From Bos javanicus (Eukaryota; Chordata; Mammalia; Artiodactyla; Bovidae), in assembly GCF_032452875.1 (NCBI RefSeq), contig NC_083897.1:5190854-5254853 (forward strand): 64,000 bases of DNA. The letters run 5' to 3'. Under the pieces are notes generated by a model. That model saw nothing but the letters and a program-made list of their open reading frames with translations, did no database searches and was not told where the DNA came from. The translations under genes and the position numbers were made by a program. Every line of letters begins with the position of its first letter. Position 1 is the first letter of the stretch. This document shows, in pieces, positions 23,591 through 35,061 of this stretch.

Positions 23591-23608
23591 ACACACACAC
23601 ACACACAC
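23350..23608 (+). mobile_element. Bov-tA SINE with expanded CA tail
   Basis: Sense Bov-tA flanked by the 12-bp duplication TCCTCATTGTGG (23338-23349 and 23609-23620); the tail has become a long (CA)n. Confidence 0.93.
23557..23607. repeat. (CA)n microsatellite
   Basis: About 24 CA units with one CATA interruption, at the 3' tail of the Bov-tA. Confidence 0.92.
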
Positions 23609-23689
23609 TCCTCATTGTGGAGTGCTATGGCTGGCCTTTGAGTGTTGAGGTGTTATACAGTTGAAATTAAAGTGGGATTTGGTGTCTGA

Positions 23690-23940
23690 AAACCAGGGTG
23701 CAGGTTCTGGATCCACTGCAGTGTTTTGTGACCTTGGGCAAGTCTTTTCTCAGAGTCTTAATTTCCTTATCTGTAAAATACTGTTAATGACAATTCATAT
23801 GTTATTGAAGGGGTCAAATGTAGTTAAAGTTGTGAAAGCACCTTTGAAAAGTTGCAAGTGTCATTTTCCCAGTACCTAGCACAGTACCTGCCACATAGTA
23901 GGTTTTTGAATGAGTAGCATATGATGTCTTAGAAAAGCCA
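23690..23940 (+). mobile_element. MIR-family SINE (weak)
   Basis: TGTGACCTTGGGCAAGTC...TTCCTTATCTGTAAAAT is the typical MIRb segment; edges uncertain. Confidence 0.65.
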
Positions 23941-23944
23941 ACCT

Positions 23945-25383
23945 TATTAAAAGTAATTCAGCTCAGTGTATACCTAAGGCTGTCATTAAGGCAATTTCTT
24001 CAAGAACATTAAGGTCAATTCAATCACTTTGGATCTTTCAGTTTTAGATTCCTCCTTGCTTAAAGGAAAGGAGATTTATTCAGTGGGAATAATAATAAAA
24101 ACACAGTAAGACCAGATCGTAGAATCCCATGGTGTTATGGTGGGACTATAGTTTTAGAAGGCAGGACATGTTTTTCTTTTTGCTTTATAGTATTTCCCTG
24201 TGGCCCCTGATGCTTATCGGTAATACCTTGCAGTATAATATTTAGGCAGTTGTTAGGCCCTTCTGTCTCCGTGGAGACAAGGGTAGATTTGTGAGTGTGC
24301 TAGTTGTTCCAAGTGACAAACCACAGCAGAAAGTTTAGCCAACATTTTCTATCTCTCTCTTTTTTGCAGTTCAGAAGTCTTGAAAAAGCCTGCTGTACTG
24401 CATGACTTGTATGGAATTCACTTTGTAAAATACCTTCCTTCCTGAATTTAGTTTATTTTGCCCTAGGGAGAGTGTGATTTGTTTATAGGAATTATTGCTT
24501 CTCGCCTGGAAATACTCTTTTGGTCAAATGAAGCTGTTTGCATATAGAAGTATTTCCAAGCCTCACTGCCCCTCCAAGCTCCTTCATGAAGATGTTCAGT
24601 AGAACAAAGGCAAACGAGAAATGTGCTTGACTAAGAATTGCCCCAGCATGCAAGCTACTGTGGAGCCTGGAAAACCTTTCCCTCATTAGAGTAAAGCAAT
24701 GGACTGAAGCCACAATCCCCCATGGGTTCTCCATCGAGCTGAGCTTATTCTGGCCATGAGAAAGTGGCCTACTTATGATGGTGCTTGGCACAAGCAAAGC
24801 AAGAGAGAGAATGTAGGACGATTTCTCTCTATGACAAATCCCTCTGAAAGTGGGAAGCTGACAGCAGGTGATGCCATCAAAACAGGCTTTGGCTTTCAAG
24901 GCCAGCCCTTCATCTCCTGGCCCAATACCTCTCTTTGCCTTCTCCTGGGCTTCCCTTGATATTTCCACTAGAAGCAGAACAAGTATGGCTCTGTCAGATC
25001 CCAATTACCCTTCCCTTGAACTTGAATATAGGCTGGCTGAGTTGGGAAAGTGAAGTTCAAGGGTCTGGGAGCTTTGATAAAATTTTTTTAAGCAGAGTCA
25101 AAGCTCTAATATTAATGCCAGTAATTTCAAATTTGTAATAACTCAGAGGGCTGGCCTGAAAGTTACCTTTGTTCAGCAATGTATTCAAAAAGAACTTTGT
25201 CACAGAAGCTGTTAAAGATGTGCAAAAATCGTGAGAATAGTATAATGAACCTCCATGTACCATCACCCAACTTCAACATTTATTACCATTTTCCCAATAG
25301 TAACGAAACAGGTCTTCATGCAGAGTTCCATCTTGATTTCATATAGGACTGTTTAATGCTCTTATGACTCTAAACTGTCTTTG
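23945..25383. other. Unique sequence containing an unassigned frame
   Basis: No lineage-specific repeat. A 170-codon minus-strand frame (24492-25004) is the largest non-repeat frame here. It has a hydrophobic N-terminus (AILVLLLVEI) but no family resemblance, and no splice or promoter context was found. It is more likely chance than a gene. Confidence 0.35.
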
Positions 25384-25384
25384 T

Positions 25385-25597
25385 GCTCGTGCTCAGGTGG
25401 TAAGTCGTGTCTGACTCTCTGCGACCCCACGGACTGTAGCCCGCCAGGCTTCTGTGTCCATGGGGATTTTCCAGGCAAGAATACTGGAGTGAGTTGCCAT
25501 TTTCTCCTCCACACTATCCTCCCCACCCAGGGATTGAACTCATATCTTTTGCACTGGCAGGCAGATTCTTTACCACTGAGCCACTTGGGAAGCCCTG
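25385..25597 (-). mobile_element. Bov-tA SINE
   Basis: Antisense copy ending GAGCCACTTGGGAAGCCC. Near-identical AAACTRTCTT sequences flank it. Confidence 0.88.
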
Positions 25598-25606
25598 AAA
25601 CTATCT

Positions 25607-25693
25607 TTCAGTTCAGGTCAGTTCAGTCGCTCAGTCGTGTCCGACTCTTTGCGACCCCATGAATCGCAGCACCCCAGGCCTCCCTGTCCATCT
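25607..25693 (-). mobile_element. BovB 3' terminal fragment
   Basis: 87 bases of the BovB 3' end (CAGTTCAGTCGCTCAGTCG...CTCCCTGTCCATC), flanked by related ATCTTT(C)AGTTCAG sequence. Confidence 0.85.
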
Positions 25694-25697
25694 TTAG

Positions 25698-27193
25698 TTC
25701 AGAAGGCCCTCCTTTACATAGCAGTAACTGACCTATCAATTACAAGTAATTCCTAATTGTTCTTCAGATATGTCTCTCAGAGTCATTCAGGTATGCTTCC
25801 TTAAAGCACTTTAAGCCCAGGTCGAGTTTTTTGTTTTTTTTTTGAGAATAATAAAGCTGTTTCTTTTTTTCCTTTTGGATTTTGCCCTGGTTCACACTGA
25901 CCTTATTCTTATTACCATCTTCCATAGATAATAGCCATTATCAAAGAGGGCTGATTTAAGGAAGAAGGTATTTGCAGCCTTGAGTTTGTATAATAGCTGA
26001 GCTCTTCTTGTGGAGGCACAAAATCACTTAAGGCCAGCATTTCAGGCTGGATCACAGTAGGCCGTTGGCTTGTTTGTCCATGAATAAACAAAGAGGAGTG
26101 TGAATGGGGCCTAAATGAGATAGTGATTGTCCATTAGCCTCCAGGAAAGGACTGAGTCAGACTGTCCAAAGGGCATAAAATCAATCTGGGTTGTTGGAGT
26201 GGATGATTCACTTCCAAGCTGCATAGATTAACAACATTATTATTTCTCTGCCATCAACCAGGCTTATTATGCTTTGTGTGAAGCAAGGCTAATATGCTTG
26301 AAAGCACTTGAAAGTGCTTGAAGCTTGGCAAGCTGCTAAAAATGTATACACAACCTGATATAAGTGCTTGGTCTATCTGAGGCCTATCTCTGGGTGCTTC
26401 AGAGCTATTAACTCTTTGCCTGCAGAAGAGAAAATGTCACCTCCCATATTTTGCTTCATTAGCTGAGCAGCAGAAATAAACTAGGCAAACGAAGTATTTG
26501 ATCAATTCATTTGATTAATCCAGAGCTCCTGTCTCCCTGACTAGCCCAGGCTGCTGTATCTCATGTGTAATAGTATCAGTTGCCTGCATAAAGGATGAGA
26601 GAACTGTGGTGTCCCTCCATCCTTCTGAAAGGAGGAACTTTGGGTTAATCATAATACTTGACTGTGAAACCCATCTACAAATCTCGGGGGGAAAGTCTTC
26701 TTCCCACGGGCCCTGGATATGATGGGATATATAATTGGTGTCTCTGGGGTCTGAATTAGTGTGGCTGCAAATCAATTAAGCTCAACACTCAAAACCATTT
26801 TTTCTCATGCAGGTGAAAAAGAATCCCAGGTGTGATGTGAGTTTGAAGGAAAAAAAAAAAAGCATCTGTGGAAATTGCGTCTTGGAGGGTCCTCTATGAC
26901 CATTATTTCATGGGGACAAATTATTCTCTCATTGCTCCCTACCCTCTCATCTTTTCCCTTGTTTTATATTGGCTGAATGTGGAAATAGGACAAGGGTATC
27001 AATAAGAGGCATGTTATTCCTTTCTGTTTGAATGTGTAAGTCTTGAGATAACAGCTATGCTCAACTGGAATGCTTGCAGGTTTCTTTCTTTTTTTGAACA
27101 AGTTTGACTAGTAAAGACTGTTGAACCCCAAGTAATGTTTTATAGCATCTCTCTGTTTGGATTTCTTTTTTGATTGATAAGAAATAAATTTGT
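25698..27193. other. Repeat-poor unique sequence
   Basis: About 1.5 kb without recognised repeats apart from an A11 run near 26850. No gene seen; possibly conserved non-coding DNA, unproven. Confidence 0.45.
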
Positions 27194-27196
27194 TTG

Positions 27197-27410
27197 GGCT
27201 TCCCTGGTGACTCAGATGGTAAAGAATCTGCCTGCAATGTGGGAGACCTGGGTTTGATCTCTGGATCAAGAAGATTCCCTGGAGGAGGGCATGGAAACAC
27301 ACTTCAGTATTCTTGCCTGGAGAATCCCATGGGCCGAGGAGCCTGGCAGGCTACAGTCCATGGGGTTGCAAAGAGTCAGACATGATTGAAGCAACTAAGC
27401 AGCAGCAGCA
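27197..27410 (+). mobile_element. Bov-tA SINE
   Basis: Sense copy from GGGCTTCCCTGGTGACTCAG to (GCA)n. Confidence 0.9.
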
Positions 27411-27815
27411 GATTTATTTAGAAAGAAACACATTCCACTGTCAGAGTGTGGGCCATCTCAGAAGGCAAGAGGCCCCGAAATGTGGCCTAGTTAGTTTTTA
27501 TAGGTTGGGTAATTTCATAGGCTAATGAGTGGGAGGATTATTCCAATTATTTCAGGGAAGGGGTGGGGCTTTCTAGGGATTGGGCCACAGTCCACTTTTT
27601 GACCTGTTATGGTTGGCCTCAGACACTGGTGAGTGTATCATTTAGCATGCTGATGTGGTACAATGGTATAATGAGGTTCAAAGTCTACTGGAAGTTGAAT
27701 CTTCCGCCATCCTTGGACCCAGTTGTTTCTAACCAGTCTCTGTCATGGCCTATGGCCATGTCATTCTTTTAAAGGTTGTGCCCTGCCCCCTTCCCTCCTG
27801 TTTCATTCCCCCCTT
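27411..27815 (-). mobile_element. Possible solo LTR-like fragment
   Basis: Compact sequence with an antisense AATAAA near one edge (27414) and text (GGCCATGTCATTCTTTTAAA; CCTGCCCCCTTCCCTCC) that I associate with a dispersed ruminant LTR-like repeat. No internal retroviral genes. The family was not confirmed and no target duplication was found. Confidence 0.3.
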
Positions 27816-28479
27816 AGAGATTTTGCTCCCATATTCTTATGGGAAACAGAGTGGCAGTGGTCTGTCTTCTGCAAATGCTTCAAGGCTGAACAGGGGCGCC
27901 AACCCTGCCTGTCAGTGAATAAGAATCTCTGTATGCCTGATCTGAGGACTCCAAGTGCAGGAAAGCCCCTTGTTTGAGTTGATATGGACTGAAATCCTCG
28001 CATAGCCATCATCTTGATGTGGAACTGCTGTACGTTCAGGTTGCTTAATGGGTTTTATCATTTTGATGTGGCAATTGTTCCCCATCTCCAAAAGATATTT
28101 TTAGGTACCCAGGCCCAGTCACTTCTTATTTCAGGGACTGAAAGGGAGAGGAAAAATATATTGGGAATGTGATGATCCTGTGCTTTTATTTTCCAGGTCT
28201 GAGATTCTCTTCTAGTTCTTTCTCTCCATTTCTGACAATCTCCAAAGGCTGGCTGGGACCCACAGGAGAAGATTGGGTCAAGCCTCATTCCTCTACTTTG
28301 CCCAAGTCAAGTGCTGCCTGTGGACCACAGGATGCCTTCTACTTCTCCCCCAGTGCTGTACAGGATGAATCAGCATGTCCCCATCCATCCCATTGTGTGA
28401 TATAGCCCCTCTGAAGTGAGAGAGACTTTTGGGAGTTGCACTTGTAAATTCATGTTCTAGAGGGGCCTCGATGCATCAG
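27816..28479. other. Unique non-coding sequence
   Basis: No recognised gene or repeat. Confidence 0.4.
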
Positions 28480-28694
28480 TGTACATTCAGTTCAGTTCAG
28501 TTCAGTTCAGTCGCTCAGTCGTGTCCGACTCTTTGCAACTCCATGAATCGCAGCATGCCAGACCTCCCGGAGTTTACTCAAACTCACGTCCATCGAGTCG
28601 GTGATGCCATCCAGCCATCTCATCCCTGTTGTCCCCTTCTCCTTCTGCCCTCAATCCCTCCCAGCATCAGGGTCTTTTCCAATGAGTCAACTCT

Positions 28695-29681
28695 TCACAT
28701 GAGGTAGCCAAAGTATTGGAGTTTCACCTTTAGCATCAGTCCTTCCAATGAACACCCAGGACTGATCTCATTTAGGATGGACTGGTTGGACCTCTTTGAA
28801 GTCCAAGGGACTGTCAAGAGTCTTCTCCAACACCACAGTTCAAAAGCATCAATTCTTTGGCACTTGGCTTTCTTCACAGTCCAACTCTTACATCCATAGA
28901 TGACCACTGGAAAAACCATAGCCTTGACTAGACAGACCTTTGTTGGCAAAGTAATGTCTCTGCTTTTCAATATGCTATCTAGGTTGGTCATAACTTTCCT
29001 TCCAAGGAGTAAGCATCTTTTAATTTCATGGCTGAAATCACCATCTGCCGTGATTTTGGAGCCCCCCAAAATAAAGTCTGACACTGTTTCCACTGTTTCC
29101 CCATCTATTTCCCATGAAGTGATGGGACCAGATGCCATGATCTTCGTTTTCTGAATGCTGAGCTTTAGGCCAACTTTTTCACTCTCCTCTTTCACTTTCA
29201 TCAAGAGGCTCTTTAGTTCTTCTTCACTTTCTGCCGTAAGGGTGGTGTCATCTGCATATCTGAGATTACTGATATTTCTCCTGGCAATCTTGATTCCAGC
29301 TTGTGCTTCTTCTAGCCCAGTGTTTCTCATGATGTACTCTGCATATAAGTTAAATAAGCAGGGTGACAATATACAGCCTTGACGTACTCCTTTTCCTATT
29401 TGGAACCAGTCTGTTGTTCCATGTCCAGTTCTAACTGTTGCTTCCTGACCTGCATATAGGTTTCTCAGGAGGCAGGTCAGGTGGTCTGGTATTCCCATCT
29501 CTTTCAGAATTTTCCACAGTTTATTGTGATCCACACAGTCAAAGGCTTTGGCATAGTCAATAAAGCAGAAATAGATGCTTTTCTGGAACTCTTGCTTTTT
29601 CGATGATCCAGCGGATGTTGGCAATTTGGTCTCTGGTTCCCCTGCCTTTTCTAAAACCAGCTTGAACATCTGGAAGTTCAC
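28695..29681 (-). pseudogene. BovB RT active-site half, 328 codons
   Basis: Continues the RT after the 2-base deletion. Intact FIDYAKAFDCVDHNKLW, GVRQGCILSPCLF and LRYADDTTL, then the C-terminal BovB domain (RIDAFELWCWRRLL). Catalytic residues look preserved. Confidence 0.85.
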
Positions 29682-30834
29682 AGTTCGGGTATTGCTGAAG
29701 CCTGGCTTGGAGAATTTTGAGCATTACTTTACTAGAGTGTGAGATGAGTGCAATTGTGCAGTAGTTTGAGCATTCTTTGGCATTGCCTTTCTTTGGGATT
29801 GGAATGAAAACTGACCTTTTCCAGTTCTGTGGCCACTGCTGAGTTTTCGAAATTTGTTGGCATATTGAGTGCAGCACTTTCACAGCATCATCTTTCAGGA
29901 TTTGAAATAGCTCAACTGGAATTCCATCACCTTCACTAGCTTTGTTCATAGTGATGCTTTCTAAGGCCCACTTGACTTCACATTCCAGGATGTCTGGCTC
30001 TAGGTGAGTGATCACACCATTGTGATTATCTGGGTCATGAAAATCTTTTTTGTACAGGTGTTCTGTGTATTCTTGTCACCTCTTCTTAATATCTTCTGCT
30101 TCTGTTAGGTCCATACCATTTCTGTCCTTTATCCAGCCCATCTTTGCATGAAATGTTCCCTTGGTATCTCTGATTTTCTTGAAGAGATCTCTAGTCTTTC
30201 CCATTCTGTTGTTTTCCTCTATTTCTTTGCATTGATCGCTGAGGAAGGCTTTCTTATCTCTCCTTGCTATTCTTTGGAACTCTGCATCCAGATGTTTGTA
30301 TCTTTCCTTTTCTCCTTTGCTTTTCACTTCTCTTCTTTTCACAGCTATTTGTAAGGCATCCCCAGGCAGCCATTTTGCTTTTTTGCATTTCTTTTCCATG
30401 GGGATGGTCTTGATCCCTGTCTCTTGTACAATGTCACGAACCTCATTCCACAGTTCATCAGGTACTCTATCTATCAGATCTAGGCCCTTAAATCTATTTC
30501 TCACTTCCACTGTATAATCATAAGGGATTTGATTTAGGTCATACCTGAATGATCTAGTGGTTTTCCCTACTTTCTTCAATTTAAGTATAAATTTGGCAAT
30601 AAGGAGTTCATGATCTGAGCCACAGTCAGCTCCTGGTCTTGTTTTTGCTGACTGTATAGAGCTTCTGCATCTTTGGCTGCAGAGAATATAATCAATCTGA
30701 TTTCGGTGTTGACCATCTGGTGATGTCCATGTGTAGAATCTTCTCTTGTGTTGTTGGAAGAGGGTGTTTGCTATGACCAGTGCGTTCTCTTGGCAAAACA
30801 GGGGTGGCAGCCGAGACAAGCTACTGCACGCCAA
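29557..30834 (-). pseudogene. BovB endonuclease C-terminus to RT N-terminus
   Basis: Two frames of 252 and 152 codons in the same phase, separated by a single TGA near 30073-30075 where relatives have Trp (IKKRW). They cover NQIDYILCSQR, the linker and the RT start (GIPVELFQILKDD, FRKGRGTRDQ). Near 29590 a 2-base deletion (CTCTCTTGC to CTCTTGC) shifts the frame. Confidence 0.85.
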
Positions 30835-30842
30835 TGTACATT

Positions 30843-31547
30843 AGCTGATGTATAAACTGTTGGTGGTGGTGGAGAAGTACCCATAAAGGGAGGGGTGTTT
30901 ATTTCACCATCAGGGCCTCTCTCATTGCTTACACACATGCTTTTGTAAAAGTAAATAAGGTTGCCCCCAAAGAGAGCAATCCAACACAGTTGTCTTGTTT
31001 TTCTTCCCAGCTGGAGGTAAGTATTTGTTTGTGTTGGGGGGTGTGGGATGAGGGGAGAATGTAAGGAAATCTGGAAGTTCCTTTAATGAAATCTCACGGA
31101 CTTATTTTCCAGGGTTAGTTTTGGAGGGAGGATTTACATGTGAGGTGGGCCAGCTGGGTCTTAGTATCGTCAGTTTTCTTTCTCTTAGGGGATTTCTTAC
31201 TCTCTTAGGATCTCTCTTGCTCCTACATTGACCTGCATCTTGGGTTCTCAAAAGTGGATGAGGAGCCTGGATTGTTTCAGCACTCTCATTAACTACCCAT
31301 TAGTCTTTGGGTAGTCTCCTTTTCCTCAGATATGCAATCTGTAAAATTAAGGGGCTGACATAGATTAAAGATTTCTAAGTTTCCTCCAGGCATTCTGGGT
31401 CTCTAACTTTCTGGTTCTAAATTCCTGAGTCTTCTGATTATGTCCCATGGAGGGCATCATTGAGTCCCCAGAGACTGGTCCAACAGGTATTCTATATCAT
31501 TCACTCAAGCAGTAAGGCCTTTTGAACTTTTTTTCTCTATTTGGGGG
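30843..31547. other. Unique non-coding sequence
   Basis: About 0.7 kb with no recognised feature. Confidence 0.4.
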
Positions 31548-31561
31548 CTGTAAGATATAAT

Positions 31562-31786
31562 GTGCATGTGTGCTAAGTCACTTCAGTCATGTCTGACTCT
31601 GTGCGACCCTGTGGACTGTAGCCTGCCAGGGTCTTCTGACCATGGGATTTCTCCAGGCAAGAATACTAGGGTGGGTTGCCATGCCCTCCTCCAGGGGATC
31701 TTCCTGAACCAAGGGTTGAACCCATGTTTCTTATGTCTCCTGTATTGGCATGTGACTCCTTTACCACTAGTGCCACCTGGGAAGCC
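31562..31786 (-). mobile_element. Bov-tA SINE
   Basis: Antisense copy with a 14-bp duplication differing at one base: CTGTAAGATATAAT (31548-31561) and CTGTAGGATATAAT (31787-31800). Confidence 0.9.
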
Positions 31787-31800
31787 CTGTAGGATATAAT

Positions 31801-31910
31801 TTGTTGTTGTTTAGTCACTTAGTCGTGTCTGACTCTTTGCGACCCCATGGACTGCAGCACGCCAGCCTTTCCTGTCCTTCACCATCTCCAGCATCCAGCA
31901 TAAGACTAGG
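31801..31910 (-). mobile_element. BovB 3' terminal fragment
   Basis: TTGTTGTTTAGTCACTTAGTCG...ATGGACTGCAGCACGCCAGC is the BovB 3' end. Starts immediately after the preceding Bov-tA duplication. Confidence 0.75.
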
Positions 31911-32202
31911 GTGGGTATTCAGTGAGTCTCTTCTAAAACACCCTCTCTGATTTGGCAAGTTGGCATTCCACAGTACCCACAGCTCCCTGCCCTGTCTTGC
32001 AGCTATGGAAGTACTGATCACATGGTATTCTAGGAGCCAACTGACTTGCATCGCTGCTTCACTGCCTTGAGGCTAGGACTGTGTATTCCTTTGCTATGGC
32101 AGTGACTGGCACAGAGGGGCTACAAAATAAATGTTTACTTATTGTATCAAAGACTTTATTGTTACAAAGACTCAAATGGTGTGTAGACACTCCTCCCTTG
32201 GA
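31911..32202. other. Unique non-coding sequence
   Basis: About 290 bases without recognised features. Confidence 0.4.
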
Positions 32203-32345
32203 CCTTCCCTGGAAGTCCAGTGGTTTAGAATTCGCACTTCCAATGCCAGGGGTGGAGGTTTTGATCCTTGGTCAGGGAACTAAGATCCTACATGCTGCAT
32301 GGCACAAATAAAGAAAGGAAGAAAGGAAGGAAGAAAGAAAAGAAA
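32203..32345 (+). mobile_element. CHR-type SINE
   Basis: CCTTCCCTGGAAGTCCAGTGG to an (AAAGAAGGAAG)-type A/G-rich tail. Confidence 0.8.
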
Positions 32346-33129
32346 ATGTATGTTCTATTGAGTTATTACAGATAGAACATAGTTTGAAAAAAGAGAAACC
32401 CCTCCCTTCTACCTTGTGGGGCTCCTAGAAAAGTACCTTTTTCAGAATTTTGCTTAATATTTTGTCCTTGTCATTCATTTAATCCCCATTATTTTAAAGC
32501 CCATTCTGTGTCTATACTGTACTCAGAGCATCCCTATGCAGAGATGAATCAGACTGATCCTGCCTTGTCAAGAAAGCTTTTATAGGTAAGGAACCACCAG
32601 AATTAAAACCATGTCACTAGAAACTGAGCAAAATCTTAATGCAAATATGGGAGTTTGAATCCTAAATCAGACAGTCTAGAACTGTACACACAAGATTTCC
32701 CACGTCTTCATTCTTTCCTCCCTGCCGCCCATTCCTGGCTGTTTTTTCTGCATCTGCCCATGTCCTGTGTGTTTTCAACCTTCGGAGTGGAAGCTGCAGT
32801 GTTGCGGCCTCTAGGTACTTCAGCAGCCTGCAACCTGCTGCTGAGAACTGCAGTGGCAGCGCTCTTTGAGCACTGTTCATTTCAGACATCATCAAACTAA
32901 ATTCTTGCCTAACAGTTGTCATGGAGACTCACTAGTAATGTCTTCCTTTTCCATTTTGTAACTTGATTAGGCACTAGAGCTGATTAGTAAGTTGTTTTTT
33001 TCTTACAACAACAATGTTTACTTCAGCCCTGGGATCTTTTGGGAAATTGCTTTCAATGGTCGTTACATAGCATTTGCTTTGGTAGATATGTTGTTTATGC
33101 TTTGCTGTTGTTTTTTCCATCTTGTGAGA
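32346..33129. other. Unique non-coding sequence
   Basis: No recognised repeat. Overlapping 81- and 86-codon frames around 32655-32922 show no family resemblance. Confidence 0.4.
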
Positions 33130-33449
33130 CTGTGAAGTGAAATGAAAGTTGCTCAGTTGTGTCTGAGTCTTTGCGACTCCATGAACTATACAGTCCATGG
33201 AATTCTCCAGGCCAGAGTACTGGAGTGGGTAGCCTTTCCCTTTTCCAGGGGATCTTCCCAACACAGGGATCGAACCCAGGTCTTCCACATTGCAGGTGGA
33301 TTCTTTACCAGATGAGCCACAAGGGAAGCCTAAGAATACTGGAGTGGGTAGCCTATCCCTTCTTCAGCAGATCTTCCCAACCCAGGAAACAAACCATGGT
33401 CTCCTGCATTGCAGGTGGATTCTTTAACATCTGAGCTATCAGGGAAGAC
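33130..33449 (-). mobile_element. Bov-tA SINE with duplicated tRNA-like head
   Basis: Antisense Bov-A part, then a complete tRNA-like head ending GAGCCACAAGGGAAGCC at about 33330. A second, more diverged partial unit then starts at AAGAATACTGGAGTGGGTAG and ends GAGCTATCAGGGAAGAC. It looks like a composite or tandem structure. Confidence 0.8.
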
Positions 33450-33961
33450 TAGCTGACAATTATCCCAACAGATAATATTGCCAGTTCTACTTATTGTTCC
33501 AAAGAATTGAACTGTCCCCATTTAGACATGGTAAATGCTGGATTATTGTTGTCTTTGAAAAGGTTTGCCAAATATTTTAGGTATAGTATTATATTGGTTG
33601 GAATGAATGTTAGCTGCTGTAACAGATAAACCCTGAAATCCCAGTGACTTAAAAACATAAATTTTAATTATTACTCATGGTATCACTTTTCTGGGTAATG
33701 AATCCAGGGACCCAGATTTCTTTCATAAGATGGAACTGCCATCTTCAGTATGGCATTCCCAAGGGTACCCTAGGGCTTATTGTCACTCCAGAGAGCTGTA
33801 AGGAGAAAACAACATGGAGGATATGAGGTTTCTTATCCATGAGGTTTTTCATAGATAAGAGGTTTCTTAATGGGTCAGGAATGGATATATTATATATTAC
33901 TTTGATTCACATTCCATTGGGCAAAAGTCAGTCATAAGAATACAACTACCTATAGAAGATA
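33450..33961. other. Unique non-coding sequence
   Basis: No recognised feature. Confidence 0.4.
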
Positions 33962-34110
33962 TGGGCTTCCTTTGTGGCTTACCTGGTAAAGAATCCACTT
34001 GCAATGAGGGATACCTGGGTTCAATCCCTGGGTTGGGAAGATCCCATGGAGAAGAGAAAGGCTACCCATTCCAGTATTCTGGCCTGGAGAATTCCATGGA
34101 CTGTATAAGT
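33962..34110 (+). mobile_element. Bov-tA SINE, truncated
   Basis: GGGCTTCCTTTGTGGCTTAC to AATTCCATGGACTGTATAAG; the Bov-A 3' part is missing. Confidence 0.85.
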
Positions 34111-34689
34111 CCTTATGGTAAACATAGTCTAGATGTATGCCCAGGAATAAAAGGAAGTGTATTTTCATGAGCGCATAATATTTATAACATGTACCTCCAG
34201 GGAGGCCATTGGAAAGCTAAACCATTCCTTCCATACCTGACTTCCTCACTGGTGGAACAGAGCCACTGAGGAGCAGATATATTGTTTCTCACTTCTGTCA
34301 TCTTCTGAGATGTGTCCTTAGCTCTCAGGTGGAAGGAGCTAGACCCCAACCTGACTGATTATAAAAGATTATTGACCTAGAAGTCAAGAATCGTTCACTG
34401 CATGCCATCTTAGGGAATGATAAATCTCTAAAGGAAATTACGCCACCTCCAGTTTTCCCTTTACCTTTTTATCACTGGTTTGCCTAGAGGTGAGGAAACT
34501 GGGATCTCTCTCAGGTTCTTGCTGAAAGGAGTCACCTAGTTGTGTTCTGAAGTATTAGCAACCACAGCCAAGACCTATAAGTGACATTATCAGAAATATT
34601 TACCAAGCCATTAACATGTGCCAAGGACTTGCCAGTAGCCAGGGATATAGAGATAAATAAGATGGTCAAAAACAGCAATAAGACATCCT
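34111..34689. other. Unique non-coding sequence
   Basis: No recognised feature. Confidence 0.4.
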
Positions 34690-34869
34690 TTTTCTTTGAT
34701 AATATTGACAAAGTGTAAAAGGTTGACCACAGCAAGTGTTGGTAAGGATGTAGGGAAGTGAGAACTCTTGAACAGAACTTTTGGGCATAAACATTGGTAC
34801 AGCTAAAAATTCCCACAGCCTACAATCCAGCAGTTCTACTAGGTCTCTCTCCCTCTTTTTAGAATTTTT

Positions 34870-35048
34870 TTATGTAGACTGTTTTTAAAGTCTTTATTGA
34901 ATTTGTTACAGTGTTGTTTCTGGCTTTTTTTTAAATTTTTTTTTTTTTTGGCCATGAGTCATGTGGGATCTTAGCTTCCTGGCCAGGAATCAAACCTGCA
35001 CCCCCTGCATTGGAAGGCAAAGTCTTAACTACTAGACAACAGGGAAAT
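34870..35048 (-). mobile_element. CHR-type SINE
   Basis: Antisense copy with T-rich start and TTGGAAGGCAAAGTCTTAAC near its head; flanked by related TAGGTCT sequence. Confidence 0.75.
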
Positions 35049-35061
35049 CATTAGGTCTTTC

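Larger units (their letters stand above)
28488..30834 (-). mobile_element. BovB LINE, best preserved copy
   Basis: Antisense BovB with a (TTCAG)n 3' tail at 28488-28510 and an 8-bp direct repeat TGTACATT at 28480-28487 and 30835-30842. It is truncated inside the endonuclease. The first about 36 bases at the right edge are not BovB-like, a possible 5' transduction or filler. Confidence 0.92.

Noticed and set aside
23557..23607. Possible CRISPR-like or other spaced array
   Set aside because: The tracts are simple dinucleotide repeats without spacers, and the DNA is mammalian.
27411..27815. Endogenous retrovirus
   Set aside because: At most a solo LTR-like fragment. No gag, pol or env-like frame accompanies it, and no flanking duplication was found.
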